A DNA stretch of 14,064 nucleotides from DATKGN01 sp964385705. Lineage in GTDB: Bacteria > Patescibacteriota > Microgenomatia > UBA10105 > UBA927. The stretch's first letter is position 1; each line of letters starts with the position of its first letter. Below, piece by piece: positions 13,720 to 14,064 of the stretch. Below the pieces are notes generated by a model, which searched no databases, was not told where the DNA came from, and saw only the letters and a list, made by a program, of their open reading frames with translations. The stretch covers positions 1-14,064 of the forward strand of contig CAYLQG010000041.1 in assembly GCA_964385705.1 (NCBI GenBank), given 5' to 3'. The position numbers and the translations under genes are program-made.

Positions 13720-14052
13720 TTAAAACCCCTGCATTGAGTTAAACTGACCCATCTGCTTATTTACGGCATTGACGATATCAACGGTCCATTTGACGGCAAG
13801 TAGAAGCACGATAACAGTAATGACCATGGCGGTAATCCCGACGATCTTTGATTTTTGATCATCTGCTTTAAGATACCGCCACCCCCAAATAACACCCATA
13901 GGCGGAAGGAAAATACTACCCAGATAGAGCATTGCCTGGCTCTCAAGAGAGGTTGAGGCCGGTTTTTCGTGGATATTTTTACCGCAATTTAAGCAAAAAT
14001 AATCGGTCGCCCGCACCTCGGTATGGCATTTCGGACAAATGCTCTTATCCAT
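13720..14052 (-). CDS. Zinc-ribbon membrane protein
   Basis: 110 aa. The N-terminus is a short zinc ribbon with CPKC (C6, C9) and CLNC (C20, C23), followed by GKNIHEKP, the usual 'zinc-ribbon domain' layout. Two hydrophobic segments follow (about 41-58, MLYLGSIFLPPMGVIWGWRY; about 71-89, VGITAMVITVIVLLLAVKW) joined by a charged loop. The ribbon is probably cytoplasmic. It is the first gene of a unit with the 13432-13707 gene and possibly the LiaF-like pair. TACAAT (14059-14064) ends 6 nt before ATG; a weak GGAG touches the ATG. Function unknown. Confidence 0.8.
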   Translation of the reverse strand: MDKSICPKCHTEVRATDYFCLNCGKNIHEKPASTSLESQAMLYLGSIFLPPMGVIWGWRYLKADDQKSKIVGITAMVITVIVLLLAVKWTVDIVNAVNKQMGQFNSMQGF

Positions 14053-14058
14053 ACTCCT

Positions 14059-14064
14059 ATTGTA
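14059..14064 (-). promoter_or_regulatory. -10 box for the zinc-ribbon gene
   Basis: TACAAT on the minus strand, 6 nt before ATG 14052, at the extreme window end, so any -35 is outside view. Confidence 0.4.

Noticed and set aside
1..14064. Alternative genetic code with TGA as Gly, known in some CPR groups
   Set aside because: The GNAT gene (5048-5050) and the LiaI/LiaF-like gene (12965-12967) end in TGA at family-typical lengths. The one suspicious stop is TAA.

Overview
The window looks like a piece of a small, gene-dense bacterial genome, most likely a Candidate Phyla Radiation (Patescibacteria) lineage, perhaps Microgenomates-like. This is an inference from style: compact convergent genes, many orphan secreted or membrane-anchored proteins, a Gly-X-Thr collagen-like surface protein, a lamin-tail protein with a Pro/Thr stalk, and promoters lying almost on top of start codons. 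Genes end in TAA, TAG and TGA, so the standard code is in use. I see no rRNA, tRNA, CRISPR array, transposon or phage module.

Layout. Bases 1-405 (-) hold most of a GNAT acetyltransferase cut by the window edge. A divergent promoter region precedes a compact alpha-glucan phosphorylase (509-2374, +). Next on the minus strand are two reading frames (4402-4040 and 3964-2414) that appear to be one zincin-like metallopeptidase gene interrupted by a single in-frame TAA. A second GNAT gene (4574-5050, +) ends at a strong intrinsic terminator. A secreted collagen-like protein (5930-5115, -), a small helical orphan (6350-6057, -) and a glycogen/starch synthase (7928-6438, -) follow. A CNNM/CorC-type transporter (8075-9412, +) diverges from the synthase. 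Then come four small genes: a membrane-anchored orphan (9981-9415, -), a DUF1025-type minimal zincin (10038-10403, +), a signal-peptide/TM/coiled-coil orphan (10482-11003, +) and another anchored orphan (11491-11015, -). A lamin-tail surface protein (11615-12469, +) is convergent with a minus-strand membrane cassette (14052-12462): zinc-ribbon TM protein, small TM protein, His-rich LiaI/LiaF-like TM protein, and a LiaF-like protein.

How the genes may work together. The phosphorylase and the synthase together imply an alpha-1,4-glucan store that is made and broken down, although they are not in one operon. Much of the rest concerns the cell envelope: collagen-like and lamin-tail surface proteins, anchored orphans, a LiaF-like stress module and a divalent-cation transporter.

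Most notable. (1) Nearly every first gene of a transcription unit has a TATAAT-like -10 box 6-10 nt before its start codon and no Shine-Dalgarno site. Operon-internal genes, and the collagen-like gene, have AGGAGG. This is a leaderless/led split and corrects several start sites. (2) The metallopeptidase gene carries one in-frame TAA with an open, protein-like frame continuing past it.
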